This document shows, piece after piece, positions 20,171-32,459 of a DNA stretch of 64,000 nucleotides (positions within the stretch are counted from its first letter, which is position 1; each line of letters starts with the position of its first letter). The notes below the pieces were generated by a model. It saw nothing but the letters and a program-made list of their open reading frames with translations, searched no databases and was not told the DNA's origin. This DNA is from Orychophragmus violaceus (lineage: Eukaryota > Streptophyta > Magnoliopsida > Brassicales > Brassicaceae): NCBI GenBank assembly GCA_030180135.1, contig CM058239.1, positions 62,255,823 through 62,319,822 on the forward strand, written 5' to 3'. Both the position numbers and the translations under genes were made by a program.

Positions 20171-23100
20171 ATGGAGAACTCAAGGGTAATCATTCCTGTG
20201 ATTCTTAAGGGTGCCAACTACATTGTTTGGGCCAGAATGGTTAAGTCTGCACTTGGAGGCAGAGGTCTTTGGAAGTATATCATGAGGAGTACAGCTCCAC
20301 AGAAGATGATGAAGGCTGAAGCTAAGGTAGGAACCGAGGCAGAGGCTAAAGATGGTGTTGAGTCTCATGAAGAGGCGTCTGAAGCTTATGAAGAAGCTTG
20401 GATACAAGGGGACCAGAATGTGCTCTCTATACTCCAAAGCTCACTGGACCAGCACCTATTGGAAGCCTACTCTTATTGTGTGACTTCCAAGCAGCTGTGG
20501 GATACTATTGAGAAGGTTTATGGGAATAAATCAAACCTAACCAGAGTCTTTGAAGTTAAGCTGGCCATCAACAATCTCCAGCAAGAAGATATGGAGTTTA
20601 AAGCTCACTTTGGAAAGTTTAGCTCACTGTGGTCAGAGTTGGAGATGTTGAGGCCACCAAGCAGTGATCCTTTGGTGTTGCAAGAAAGGAGAGAGCAAGA
20701 TAAAGTCTTTGCTCTTCTGCTCACCTTGAACTCATCTTACAATAGGTTGATTAAGCACATTCTAAGGGCAGACAATCTACCTGATATTGATGATGTGTGT
20801 GGACAAATTCAGAAAGAGCAAGGCTCATTTGGGCTGTTCAAAGGGAAAGGAGAGCTGGTGACCGCCAACAAAGGGGTGTTTAAGGCTGATGAGAGGCAGA
20901 ACTATGGAGGTGACAAGAGAGGAGTCTTGATGTGTGATTTTTGCAAGAAGAGTGGGCACTTGAAAGACAGATGCTGGCGCCTTCATCCTAACCTCAGACC
21001 CTCATCTCACAACAACCGGTTCAAAGATCAAAGGGCAAACTACTCTTATGGTGCAGCTGGACCAGGTTCTTCTTCAATGCAGCAATGTGATGAAGGGAGA
21101 GCAATGGTGGTCCATCAAGCTCCAGCCATGACTGATCAGAGTGATGTGGTAAGAAGGTCAGACCTTGAGGCACTCATCAAAGCCCTCAAGGAAAACTCTG
21201 GTATGGTTCTTGGTACTTCACTCTTTGCTTCAAATAAAATCAGACCCTTGATCATTGATTCTGGAGCTTCTCATCACATGATCAGTGACCCTAAGTTGAT
21301 AGAAAATGTTGAACCAGCTTTAGGATGTGTAGTGATTGCAAATGGTGATAAAATTCCAATTCAAGGCATAGGAAATCTGAAATTGTTTGATAAAGAATCC
21401 AAAGCTTTCTTTATGCCTAGCTTCACATCTAACTTAGTATCTGTTAAAAGAATAGCTACTGATCTAAATTGCAATGTTGTTTTCAGTCCTAATGATGTTG
21501 TGTTTCAGGATATTAAGACAAGTAAGTTGATTGGGAAAGGTGTGACAAAAGATGAGCTCTACATGATTGAAGACACCAATCCCTCTTCTGAATTATCTCC
21601 TGCTTTATCTACTGCTTTATCTACTTGTGTTGGTGTGGATGACTCTATTTGGCATGCTAGACTAGGACATCCACACTCTAGGGCATTAGGACTCTTATTA
21701 CCTTCTGTTTCTTTTAAGAATGATGATTGTGAGGCTTGTATTCTTGGGAAACATTGCAAATCTGTTTTTCCAAGTTCTAAAACTACTTATGAAAGTTGCT
21801 TTGATCTTGTTCATTCTGATGTGTGGACTGCTCCTTGTTTGTCTAGAGAGAATCATAAGTACTTTGTCACTTTCATTGATGAAAAATCTAAATACACTTG
21901 GATAACATTGATGCAAACTAAAGATAGAGTGTTAGAAGCTTTTATGAACTTTCAAAGTCATGTTACTAACCATTTCAATGCTAAGATCAAAATTTTTAGA
22001 TCAGACAATGGTGGTGAGTATACAAGCAATGCCTTCAAACAACACTTGTCCAAACATGGGATTCTTCATCAAACAAGCTGCCCGTACACTCCACAACAAA
22101 ATGGAGTGGCTGAGAGAAAGAACAGACACTTAATGGAGGTGGCAAGGTCCATGATGTTCTATAAGAATGTTCCTAAGAGGTTTTGGGGAGATGCAGTCAT
22201 GACTGCATGCTACTTGATCAATAGAACTCCCACGAGAGTTCTTAAGGATCAATCTCCATTTCAGGTACTAAACAAAACAAATCCATTGGTTGATCACTTA
22301 CGTGTGTTTGGGTGTATTTGCTTTGTGTTAATACCAGGAGAACAGAGGGATAAGTTGGATGCTAAGAGCACCAAAGCCATGTTCATTGGATATTCCACAA
22401 CGCAAAGAGGATACAAGTGTTATGTGCCTGAAACAAGGAAGGTTTTGATCTCAAGAGATGTGAAATTTATGGAGACAAGAAGTTTCTATGATGAGAAGAA
22501 TTGGGATAGCTTGAAGGATCTTCCCACATCTCAATCAGACCGAGCTGCTAACCTAAGGATGATCATGGAAAACCTTGGTATTAGTATGCCTCCACAACCG
22601 GCCAAGACAAGTCCTACTTCTTCAGTCCCTGCTCCAACTTCAGAAGCTCCTCAACATCCCCATCCTGATCATGAGGGGGACACTCATGAATCAGCACCAG
22701 AACCGCAAGAACCTGATTCTACTACACATGATCAAGCTGGTATTGAGGAACATGAAGAACATGAGATAGAAGCTGAGGAGTTGGACCATCAAAATGAAGA
22801 GATGGAACAACCGGTTCTACATGAGCAGCCAGTTCAAGTATTAAGGAGGAGCACAAGGGAGAAAAAGGATCCATCAGAATGGAAGAAGACTAGGGTTTAC
22901 TTCAACAGCAATGCGGTAGCTCATCCCATTCAAGCTACTTGCACTTTAGCTTATGTACCTTTGGAACATCAAGTGTTCATTGGGAAGTTGGATCAAGAAC
23001 ATGTACCAACAACCTATGAAGAGGCCAAAGGAGATAAGAGATGGATGCAAGCTGTAGATGAAGAGACCAAAGCAATGGAAAACAATGAGACTTGGTATGA

Positions 23101-24583
23101 GGCAGAACTTCCTAAAGGAAAGAAGGCAGTGACCTCTAAATGGGTTTTCACCATCAAGTATAGGAGTAATGGAGAAGTTGAGAGATACAAAGCAAGGTTG
23201 GTTGCAAGAGGCTTCACTCAAACCTATGGAAAGGATTACTTGGATACCTTTGCACCAGTAGCTAAGCTTCACACAGTTAGGATCATCTTGTCTTTAGCAA
23301 CAAATCTTGATTGGGAACTTTGGCAAATGGATGTCAAGAATGCATTCCTTCAAGGGGAGCTTGAAGATGAGGTATACATGACACCACCTTCTGGTCTTGA
23401 AAGCATTGTGAAACCAGGGAAGGTGTTAAGACTCAAGAAGGCTATCTATGGATTAAAGCAGTCACCTAGAGCTTGGTATCATAAACTGAGCTCAACACTT
23501 ATGCAAAGAGGATTCAAGAGGTCTGAAGGAGATCACACCTTGTTCACTCTTCAGGATCAGGAAGGTATCATTGTCATCCTTGTTTATGTTGATGACATTA
23601 TCATATCAGGGAGTAACAAGTCAGGTATACAAGACACTAAGGCTTATCTCAAATCTGTTTTTGATATTAAAGACCTTGGTACTCTAAAGTACTTCCTTGG
23701 GATAGAAGTTTGTCGATCTAATGATGGACTCTTCTTATCTCAAAGGAAGTACACACTTGATTTGTTATCTGAAGCAGGAAAGATAGGAGCAAAACCGGCT
23801 AAGACACCTCTTGAGGAAGGCTACAAAGTCATAAGAGAGGGGGAGCTTGAGGATAAACCATTTGAGGACATTACTCAGTATAGAAGGATGGTTGGTAAGC
23901 TCATTTACTTAACCATAACCAGACCTGATTTGTGTTATGCAGTGAACCAAGTAAGCCAGCATATGCAAGCACCCAAGATGCATCATTGGAACATGGTTGA
24001 AAGGATACTTAGATACCTAAGTGGTGCTCCTGGTCAAGGCATTTGGATGGGTTGCAATCAAAGCACAGAGATAGTTGGGTATTGTGATGCTGATTGGGCA
24101 GGAGATAGAGTAGACAGGAGGTCTACTACTGGATATTGCACATTCATTGGAGGCAACCTTGTTACTTGGAAGAGCAAGAAGCAGAAGATAGTGTCATGTT
24201 CAAGTGCTGAAGCTGAATATAGAGCAATGAGGAAGCTAGCAACCGAATTGGCATGGATCAAAGCTCTGCTTGTGGATTTAGGGATTGAGACTTCAAAACC
24301 AATCACCATGCATTGTGATAACCAAGCAGCCATTCACATTGCTTCAAATTCAGTCTTCCATGAAAGGACCAAGCACATAGAAGTGGATTGTCACAAAGTG
24401 AGGCAGATGATTGAGCAAGGAGTGGTGTTGCCTTGCTTTACAAGGAGTGAAGAACAACTAGCTGATGTGTTCACCAAGGCAGCTAGTTTGAAGGTGTGTG
24501 AGTCCATTCACACTAAGCTTGGACTCATGGAGCTTCCCGAATCCTCTAAGGCTATGGAGTCTGCACTCTTTTTCCCTTCATGA
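20171..24583 (+). CDS. Copia gag-pol polyprotein of A2
   Basis: 1470-aa uninterrupted polyprotein. Domains in order: gag (VILKGANYIVWARMVKSAL near residue 10); zinc knuckle C255, C258, H263, C268; protease DSGAS at 363; GAG-pre-integrase HARLGHPH near 495 with the CEAC...C zinc ligands; integrase D550, D612, E648; a variable, acidic, proline-rich linker at ~815-900; reverse transcriptase with YVDDI at 1139-1143; RNase H with its first Asp near 1306 and CDNQAA near 1382. Copia domain order. The reading frame ends inside the left arm of the 3' hairpin. Compared with A1 it has Arg instead of Gly in gag (SSYNRL) and an intact codon 1281. Whether that gag change matters is not known. Confidence 0.97.
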   Translation: MENSRVIIPVILKGANYIVWARMVKSALGGRGLWKYIMRSTAPQKMMKAEAKVGTEAEAKDGVESHEEASEAYEEAWIQGDQNVLSILQSSLDQHLLEAYSYCVTSKQLWDTIEKVYGNKSNLTRVFEVKLAINNLQQEDMEFKAHFGKFSSLWSELEMLRPPSSDPLVLQERREQDKVFALLLTLNSSYNRLIKHILRADNLPDIDDVCGQIQKEQGSFGLFKGKGELVTANKGVFKADERQNYGGDKRGVLMCDFCKKSGHLKDRCWRLHPNLRPSSHNNRFKDQRANYSYGAAGPGSSSMQQCDEGRAMVVHQAPAMTDQSDVVRRSDLEALIKALKENSGMVLGTSLFASNKIRPLIIDSGASHHMISDPKLIENVEPALGCVVIANGDKIPIQGIGNLKLFDKESKAFFMPSFTSNLVSVKRIATDLNCNVVFSPNDVVFQDIKTSKLIGKGVTKDELYMIEDTNPSSELSPALSTALSTCVGVDDSIWHARLGHPHSRALGLLLPSVSFKNDDCEACILGKHCKSVFPSSKTTYESCFDLVHSDVWTAPCLSRENHKYFVTFIDEKSKYTWITLMQTKDRVLEAFMNFQSHVTNHFNAKIKIFRSDNGGEYTSNAFKQHLSKHGILHQTSCPYTPQQNGVAERKNRHLMEVARSMMFYKNVPKRFWGDAVMTACYLINRTPTRVLKDQSPFQVLNKTNPLVDHLRVFGCICFVLIPGEQRDKLDAKSTKAMFIGYSTTQRGYKCYVPETRKVLISRDVKFMETRSFYDEKNWDSLKDLPTSQSDRAANLRMIMENLGISMPPQPAKTSPTSSVPAPTSEAPQHPHPDHEGDTHESAPEPQEPDSTTHDQAGIEEHEEHEIEAEELDHQNEEMEQPVLHEQPVQVLRRSTREKKDPSEWKKTRVYFNSNAVAHPIQATCTLAYVPLEHQVFIGKLDQEHVPTTYEEAKGDKRWMQAVDEETKAMENNETWYEAELPKGKKAVTSKWVFTIKYRSNGEVERYKARLVARGFTQTYGKDYLDTFAPVAKLHTVRIILSLATNLDWELWQMDVKNAFLQGELEDEVYMTPPSGLESIVKPGKVLRLKKAIYGLKQSPRAWYHKLSSTLMQRGFKRSEGDHTLFTLQDQEGIIVILVYVDDIIISGSNKSGIQDTKAYLKSVFDIKDLGTLKYFLGIEVCRSNDGLFLSQRKYTLDLLSEAGKIGAKPAKTPLEEGYKVIREGELEDKPFEDITQYRRMVGKLIYLTITRPDLCYAVNQVSQHMQAPKMHHWNMVERILRYLSGAPGQGIWMGCNQSTEIVGYCDADWAGDRVDRRSTTGYCTFIGGNLVTWKSKKQKIVSCSSAEAEYRAMRKLATELAWIKALLVDLGIETSKPITMHCDNQAAIHIASNSVFHERTKHIEVDCHKVRQMIEQGVVLPCFTRSEEQLADVFTKAASLKVCESIHTKLGLMELPESSKAMESALFFPS

Positions 24584-24628
24584 AGTTTTATCCCAAGTGG
24601 TTTTCTTCATGAAGGTTTTTAATGAGGT
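24565..24628 (+). ncRNA. Conserved 3' hairpin motif of A2
   Basis: 11-bp stem 24575-24585 with 24605-24615, 19-nt loop, as in A1. The pol stop lies in the left arm. Confidence 0.75.
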
Positions 24629-24677
24629 GGATCTCCATTGTCATTCCAAGCTTGATTCAACTCTTGAATTCAAGCTT

Positions 24678-24686
24678 GAGGGGGAG
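24678..24686 (+). promoter_or_regulatory. Polypurine tract of A2
   Basis: GAGGGGGAG abutting the 3' LTR. Confidence 0.9.
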
Positions 24687-25192
24687 TATTGAGAAGAAGA
24701 TCCAAAGTGTGCAATATGATCAGTGTATTGAGTATTGAGATGAACACCTTAAGTGTTCATATCAATTTGAAGTCCTTTGATCCGATCAGAAGAAGAAGAG
24801 GTAAATAAGTAAAAGGGAGAGAGTTTAATCTTATGGTTAAGTGGTAAAAGGATAAGTTACCATTAACCAAGTCAAAGATCTTCTAGAAGCTTGACTCCAC
24901 GGATGAACAGTACCAGGAGACAAGATTCAAATTCAAATGGAGATTCCCTTCCCTACTTGCTTCACCCTTTTGTCCAAAGGTGTCTTTAGAATTATTTTGT
25001 CATTAGAGTTTGAATTTGAAAGTAGTAGCCACGAAATTGAGTTAGTTTTTGTCTATATATTCATTGTAAAATCAATAAGAAAAATACAGACTTGGGAAAA
25101 CTTTTCCCTCATACTCCTCTTGTGCAATTCTTCTTCTTTCTTTCTCTCTTGCTAAATCTCTCATATAACTCTCTAATTCTCATATTCTTACA
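24687..25192 (+). repeat. 3' LTR of A2
   Basis: 506 bp, ends TTACA, followed by AGTTT and satellite. Confidence 0.97.
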
Positions 25193-28100
25193 AGTTTATG
25201 TATGCTCAGAAAGGTAGAATGAGAAGCATGTTATACAAGTTGTTGTTCCTTTCAATCACCCCCAAGTAACACTACTAAGAGACTAGAAAGAAACTTTGAT
25301 CTTGTAAAAGGCCCTATGAGAATCCTAAAAATAACTTTGTAACCAAAACTTTTTGAAACATATATGTCATGGATTGAAGAATTTAGGTGATGTAAGACAA
25401 CTATAAGTAAGTTTATGTATGCTCAGAAAGGTAGAATGAGAAGCATGTTATACAAGTTTTTGTTCCTTTCAATCACCCCCAAGTAACACTACTAAGAGAC
25501 TAGAAAGAAACTTTGATCTTGTAAAAGGCCCTATGAGAATCCTAAAAATAACTTTGTAACCAAAACTTTTTGAAACATATATGTCATGGATTGAAGAATT
25601 TAGGTGATGTAAGACAACTATAAGTAAGTTTATGTATGCTCAGAAAGGTAGAATGAGAAGCATGTTATACAAGTTGTTGTTCCTTTCAATCACCCCCAAG
25701 TAACACTACTAAGAGACTAGAAAGAAACTTTGATCTTGTAAAAGGCCCTATGAGAATCCTAAAAAAAACTTTGTAACCAAAACTTCTTGAAACATATATG
25801 TCATGGATTGAAGAATTTAGGTGATGTAAGACAACTATAAGTAAGTTTATGTATGCTCAGAAAGGTAGAATGAGAAGCATGTTATACAAGTTGTTGTTCC
25901 TTTCAATCACCCCCAAGTAACACTACTAAGAGACTAGAAAGAAACTTTGATCTTGTAAAAGGCCCTATGAGAATCCTAAAAATAACTTTGTAACCAAAAC
26001 TTTTTGAAACATATATGTCATGGATTGAAGAATTTAGGTGATGTAGGACAACTATAAGTAAGTTTATGTATGCTCAGAAAGGTAGAATGAGAAGCATGTT
26101 ATACAAGTTGTTGTTCCTTTCAATCACCCCCAAGTAACACTAATAAGAGACTAGAAAGAAACTTTGATCTTGTAAAAGGCTCTATGACAATCCTAAAAAA
26201 ACTTTGTAACCAAAACTTCTTGAAACATATATGTCATGGATTAAAGAATTTAGGTGATGTAAGACAACTATAAGTAAGTTTTCGTATGCTACTAAAGGTA
26301 GAATGAGAAGCATGTTATACAAGTTTATGTTCTTTGAATCACCTCTAAGTAACCATAATAAAAGACTATAAAGAATCTTTGATCTTCTAAAAGGCCCTAT
26401 GAGAATCTTAAAAAAAAAACTTTGCAACCAAAACTTCTTGAAACATATATGTCATGGATTGAAGAATTTAGGTGATGTAAGACAACTATAAGTAAGTTTA
26501 TGTATGCTCAGAAAGGTAGAATGAGAAGCATGTTATACAAGTTGTTGTTCCTTTCAATCACCCCCAAGTAACACTACTAAGAGACTAGAAAAAAACTTTG
26601 ATCTTGTAAAAGGCCCTATGAGAATCCTAAAAATAACTTTGTAACCAAAACTTTTTGAAACATATATGTCATGGATTGAAGAATTTAGGTGATGTAAGAC
26701 AACTATAAGTAAGTTTATGTATGCTCAGAAAGGTAGAATGAGAAGCATGTTATACAAGTTGTTGTTCCTTTCAATCACCCCCAAGTAACACTACTAAGAG
26801 ACTAGAAAGAAACTTTGATCTTGTAAAAGGCCCTATGAGAATCCTAAAAAAAACTTTGTATCCAAAACTTCTTGAAACATATATGTCATGGATTGAAGAA
26901 TTTAGGTTATGTAAGACAACTATAAGTAAGTTTATGTATGCTCAGAAAGGTAGAATGAGAAGCATGTTATACAAGTTGTTGTTCCTTTCAATCACCCCCA
27001 AGTAACACTACTAAGAGACTAGAAAGAAACTTTGATCTTGTAAAAGGCCCTATGAGAATCCTAAAAATAACTTTGTAACCAAAACTTCTTGAAACATATA
27101 TGTCATGGATTGAAGAATTTAGGTGATGTAAGACAACTATAAGTAAGTTTATGTATGCTCAGAAAGGTAGAATGAGAAGCATGTTATACAAGTTGTTGTT
27201 CCTTTCAATCACCCCCAAGTAACACTACTAAGAGACTAGAAAGAAACTTTGATCTTGTAAAAGGCCCTATGAGAATCCTAAAAATAACTTTGTAACCAAA
27301 ACTTTTTGAAACATATATGTCATGGATTGAAGAATTTAGGTGATGTAAGACAACTATAAGTAAGTTTATGTATGCTCAGAAAGGTAGAATGAGAAGCATG
27401 TTATACAAGTTGTTGTTCCTTTCAATCACCCCCAAGTAACACTACTAAGAGACTAGAAAGAAACTTTGATCTTGTAAAAGGCAATATGAGAATCCTAAAA
27501 ATAACTTTGTAACCAAAACTTTTTGAAACATATATGTCATGGATTGAAGAATTTAGGTGATGTAAGACAACTATAAGTAAGTTTATGTATGCTCAGAAAG
27601 GTAGAATGAGAAGCATGTTATACAAGTTGTTGTTCCTTTCAATCACCCCCAAGTAACACTACTAAGAGACTAGAAAGAAACTTTGATCTTGTAAAAGGCC
27701 CTATGAGAATCCTAAAAAAAACTTTGTAACCAAAACTTCTTGAAACATATATGTCATGGATTGAAGAATTTAGGTGATGTAAGAACTATAAGTAAGTTTA
27801 TGTATGCTCAGAAAGGTAGAATGAGAAGCATGTTATACAAGTTGTTGTTCCTTTCAATCACCCCCAAGTAACACTACTAAGAGACTAGAAAGAAACTTTG
27901 ATCTTGTAAAAGGCCCTATGAGAATCCTAAAAATAACTTTGTAACCAAAACTTTTTGAAACATATATGTCATGGATTGAAGAATTTAGGTGATGTAAGAC
28001 AACTATAAGTAAGTTTATGTATGCTCAGAAAGGTAGAATGAGAAGCATGTTATACAAGTTGTTGTTCCTTTCAATCACCCCCAAGTAACACTACTAAGAG

Positions 28101-31100
28101 ACTAGAAAGAAACTTTGATCTTGTAAAAGGCCCTATGAGAATCCTAAAAAAAACTTTGTAACCAAAACTTTTTGAAACATATATGTCATGGATTGAAGAA
28201 TTTAGGTGATTAAAGACAACTATAAGTAAATTTATGTATGCTCAGAAAGGTAGAACGAGAAGCATGTTATACAAGTTGTTGTTCTTTTCAATCACCCCCA
28301 AGTAACACTACTAAGAGACTAGAAAGAAACTTTGATCTTGTAAAAGGCCCTATGAGAATCCTAAAAAAAATTTTGTAACCAAAACTTCTTGAAACATACA
28401 TGTCATGGATTGAAGAATTTAGGTGATCTAAGACAACTATAAGTAAGTTTATGTATGCTCAGAAAGGTAGAATGAGAAGCATGTTATACAAGTTGTTGTT
28501 CCTTTCAATCACCCCCAAGTAACACTACTAAGAGACTAGAAAGAAACTTTGATCTTGTAAAAGGCCCTATGAGAATCCTAAAAAAAACTTTGTAACCAAA
28601 ACTTCTTGAAACATATATGTCATGGATTGGAGAATTTAGGTGATGTAAGACAACTATAAGTAAGTTTATGTATGCTCAGAAAGGTAGAATGAGAAGCATG
28701 TTATACAAGTTGTTGTTCCTTTCAATCACCCCCAAGTAACACTACTAAGAGACTAGAAAGAAACTTTGATCTTGTAAAAGGCCCTATGAGAATCCTAAAA
28801 AAAACTTTGTAACCAAAACTTTTTGAAACATATATGTCATGGATTGAAGAATTTAGGTGATGTAAGACAACTATAAGTAAGTTTATGTATGCTCAGAAAG
28901 GTAAAATGAGAAGCATGTTATACAAGTTGTTGTTCCTTTCAATCACCCCCAAGTAACACTACTAAGAGACTAGAAAAAAACTTTGATCTTGTAAAAGGCC
29001 CTATGAGAATCCTAAAAATAACTTTGTAACCAAAACTTTTTGAAACATATATGTCATGGATTGAAGAATTTAGGTGATGTAAGACAACTATAAGTAAGTT
29101 TATGTATGCTCAGAAAGGTAGAATGAGAAGCATGTTATACAAGTTGTTGTTCCTTTCAATCACCCCCAAGTAACACTACTAAGAGACTAGAAAGAAACTT
29201 TGATCTTGTAAAAGGCCCTATGAGAATCCTAAAAAAAACTTTGTAACCAAAACTTTTTGAAACATATATGTCATGGATTGAAGAATTTAGGTGATTAAAG
29301 ACAACTATAAGTAAATTTATGTATGCTCAGAAAGGTAGAACGAGAAGCATGTTATACAAGTTGTTGTTCTTTTCAATCACCCCCAAGTAACACTACTAAG
29401 AGACTAGAAAGAAACTTTGATCTTGTAAAAGGCCCTATGAGAATCCTAAAAAAAATTTTGTAACCAAAACTTCTTGAAACATACATGTCATGGATTGAAG
29501 AATTTAGGTGATCTAAGACAACTATAAGTAAGTTTATGTATGCTCAGAAAGGTAGAATGAGAAGCATGTTATACAAGTTGTTGTTCCTTTCAATCACCCC
29601 CAAGTAACACTACTAAGAGACTAGAAAGAAACTTTGATCTTGTAAAAGGCCCTATGAGAATCCTAAAAAAAACTTTGTAACCAAAACTTCTTGAAACATA
29701 TATGTCATGGATTGGAGAATTTAGGTGATGTAAGACAACTATAAGTAAGTTTATGTATGCTCAGAAAGGTAGAATGAGAAGCATGTTATACAAGTTGTTG
29801 TTCCTTTCAATCACCCCCAAGTAACACTACTAAGAGACTAGAAAGAAACTTTGATCTTGTAAAAGGCCCTATGAGAATCCTAAAAAAAACTTTGTAACCA
29901 AAACTTTTTGAAACATATATGTCATGGATTGAAGAATTTAGGTGATGTAAGACAACTATAAGTAAGTTTATGTATGCTCAGAAAGGTAAAATGAGAAGCA
30001 TGTTATACAAGTTGTTGTTCCTTTCAATCACCCCCAAGTAACACTACTAAGAGACTAGAAAAAAACTTTGATCTTGTAAAAGGCCCTATGAGAATCCTAA
30101 AAATAACTTTGTAACCAAAACTTTTTGAAACATATATGTCATGGATTGAAGAATTTAGGTGATGTAAGACAACTATAAGTAAGTTTATGTATGCTCAGAA
30201 AGGTAGAATGAGAAGCATGTTATACAAGTTGTTGTTCCTTTCAATCACCCCCAAGTAACACTACTAAGAGACTAGAAAGAAACTTTGATCTTGTAAAAGG
30301 CCCTATGAGAATCCTAAAAATAACTTTGTAACCAAAACTTTTTGAAACATATATGTCATGGATTGAAGAATTTAGGTGATGTAGGACAACTATAAGTAAG
30401 TTTATGTATGCTCAGAAAGGTAGAATGAGAAGCATGTTATACAAGTTGTTGTTCCTTTCAATCACCCCCAAGTAACACTAATAAGAGACTAGAAAGAAAC
30501 TTTGATCTTGTAAAAGGCTCTATGACAATCCTAAAAAAACTTTGTAACCAAAACTTCTTGAAACATATATGTCATGGATTAAAGAATTTAGGTGATGTAA
30601 GACAACTATAAGTAAGTTTTCGTATGCTACTAAAGGTAGAATGAGAAGCATGTTATACAAGTTTATGTTCTTTGAATCACCCCTAAGTAACCATAATAAA
30701 AGACTATAAAGAATCTTTGATCTTCTAAAAGGCCCTATGAGAATCTTAAAAAAAAAACTTTGCAACCAAAACTTCTTGAAACATATATGTCATGGATTGA
30801 AGAATTTAGGTGATGTAAGACAACTATAAGTAAGTTTATGTATGCTCAGAAAGGTAGAATGAGAAGCATGTTATACAAGTTGTTGTTCCTTTCAATCACC
30901 CCCAAGTAACACTACTAAGAGACTAGAAAAAAACTTTGATCTTGTAAAAGGCCCTATGATAATCCTAAAAATAACTTTGTAACCAAAACTTTTTGAAACA
31001 TATATGTCATGGATTGAAGAATTTAGGTGATGTAAGACAACTATAAGTAAGTTTATGTATGCTCAGAAAGGTAGAATGAGAAGCATGTTATACAAGTTGT

Positions 31101-31664
31101 TGTTCCTTTCAATCACCCCCAAGTAACACTACTAAGAGACTAGAAAGAAACTTTGATCTTGTAAAAGGCCCTATGAGAATCCTAAAAAAAACTTTGTAAC
31201 CAAAACTTCTTGAAACATATATGTCATGGATTGAAGAATTTAGGTTATGTAAGACAACTATAAGTAAGTTTATGTATGCTCAGAAAGGTAGAATGAGAAG
31301 CATGTTATACAAGTTGTTGTTCCTTTCAATCACCCCCAAGTAACACTACTAAGAGACTAGAAAGAAACTTTGATCTTGTAAAAGGCCCTATGAGAATCCT
31401 AAAAATAACTTTGTAACCAAAACTTCTTGAAACATATATGTCATGGATTGAAGAATTTAGGTGATGTAAGACAACTATAAGTAAGTTTATGTATGCTCAG
31501 AAAGGTAGAATGAGAAGCATGTTATACAAGTTGTTGTTCCTTTCAATCACCCCCAAGTAACACTACTAAGAGACTAGAAAGAAACTTTGATCTTGTAAAA
31601 GGCCCTATGAGAATCCTAAAAATAACTTTGTAACCAAAACTTTTTGAAACATATATGTCATGGA
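25193..31664. repeat. 217-bp satellite array (about 30 monomers)
   Basis: The longest uninterrupted satellite here. It contains a 1085-bp, five-monomer tandem duplication (28206-29290 and 29291-30375), marked by matching private variants: gtgattaaag, gtagaacgag, gtgatctaag, gattggagaa and gtaaaatgag. The variant series starting gtgatgtaggac at 26038 is repeated at 30376, 4338 bp away (20 monomers less 2 bp). A monomer at about 27774 lacks two bases (gtaagaact), the marker of the higher-order repeat in the right-hand array. Ends at ATGGA (31660-31664), the target duplication of C2. Confidence 0.95.
28206..30375. repeat. 1085-bp pentamer tandem duplication in the satellite
   Basis: Two adjacent five-monomer blocks that carry the same rare variants at the same offsets (examples at 28425/29510, 28625/29710 and 28900/29985). 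Evidence of recent unequal exchange or break-induced copying in the array. Confidence 0.85.
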
Positions 31665-31861
31665 TGTTGGAATTTCAGATGTATCCATGGGGATGCTCTG
31701 AGAAACAAGTCTGGCTCAAGAGAAATGAGGTAGAATAGGGAAAACAAGCCTAAGACCCAATTAGGGTTCTTAAGGCGCTAGAGAGAGAAAACTAGGGTTT
31801 GCGGTTAAAGAAGGAAACAAAAGCTATTCTACCTCAAACAAATGAACACTTAAGCTATATG
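31665..31861 (-). repeat. C2 3' LTR, left fragment
   Basis: First 197 bp (plus orientation) of the C2 LTR, ending in ATATG, the target duplication of B2. Continues at 37464. Confidence 0.93.
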
Positions 31862-32307
31862 TGTGAGATTTTGAGAGTATGAACATGAGTGTTCTTGAGA
31901 GAATAAGAGTGGAGGCGCAGCTAGAGAGAAAATGGGATTCAAAACCCTTAACTTGTTTCATTTGTGGTTACAACATATATATAGGTCTTACAACACATGG
32001 ATGGTTTAACCTAAAGTAGAAACAAGACAAAATGAGAGGAGACAAGGTCAGAGCAGGTCTGAGGATGCGCCAGGAGGTGAGAGAAAGGGTGTGGACCACT
32101 TGTGGTCCCCAACAGACAAAACCCCCCTTAAACCCTAACGGCTCTCTCTCCTTCTGTCCCAACGGCTCTCTCTCTTTCTTGTGTCTGAATAATGTTGGCG
32201 CCTCATCAAATGTGTTGTCCCCAACTTTGCACTTTGATAATGTGCAAGACTTGTGCAAGACTTGTGCATTACACAATCTTAACACAATGATACTCTCATG
32301 ATCAATA
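31862..32307 (-). repeat. 3' LTR of B2
   Basis: 446 bp, plus-strand ends TGTGAGAT...GATCAATA. Contains CCCCAACTTTGCAC (32219-32232), also present in the C-family LTRs. Confidence 0.96.
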
Positions 32308-32316
32308 CTCCCCCTC
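32308..32316 (-). promoter_or_regulatory. Polypurine tract of B2
   Basis: Plus-strand CTCCCCCTC, i.e. GAGGGGGAG in sense, adjoining the 3' LTR. Confidence 0.9.
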
Positions 32317-32370
32317 AAGTTCAGACTTTGGAATCACCCTAAAGACTGAACTTGGAATGATCATGGCAAC

Positions 32371-32434
32371 ACCTCATTAAAAACCTTGATGTGGAAAACC
32401 ACTTGGGACAAAACCACATCAAGGGAAAAAGAGT
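32371..32434 (-). ncRNA. Conserved 3' hairpin motif of B2
   Basis: 11-bp stem 32384-32394 with 32414-32424 and a 19-nt loop, same as B1. Confidence 0.75.
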
Positions 32435-32459
32435 ATGCTGCTCATGAATCAGGAGAGTT

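Larger units (their letters stand above)
19428..25192 (+). mobile_element. Copia LTR retrotransposon A2 (intact)
   Basis: 5765 bp, 506-bp LTRs (19428-19933, 24687-25192), target duplication AGTTT (19423-19427 and 25193-25197), primer-binding site, full gag-pol, 3' hairpin and polypurine tract. Same length as A1 and almost identical to it, but with the frame intact. All required parts are present. Confidence 0.97.

Noticed and set aside
177..25192. A1 and A2 as a segmental duplication
   Set aside because: They have different 5-bp target duplications and different positions within the monomer, so they are separate transpositions.
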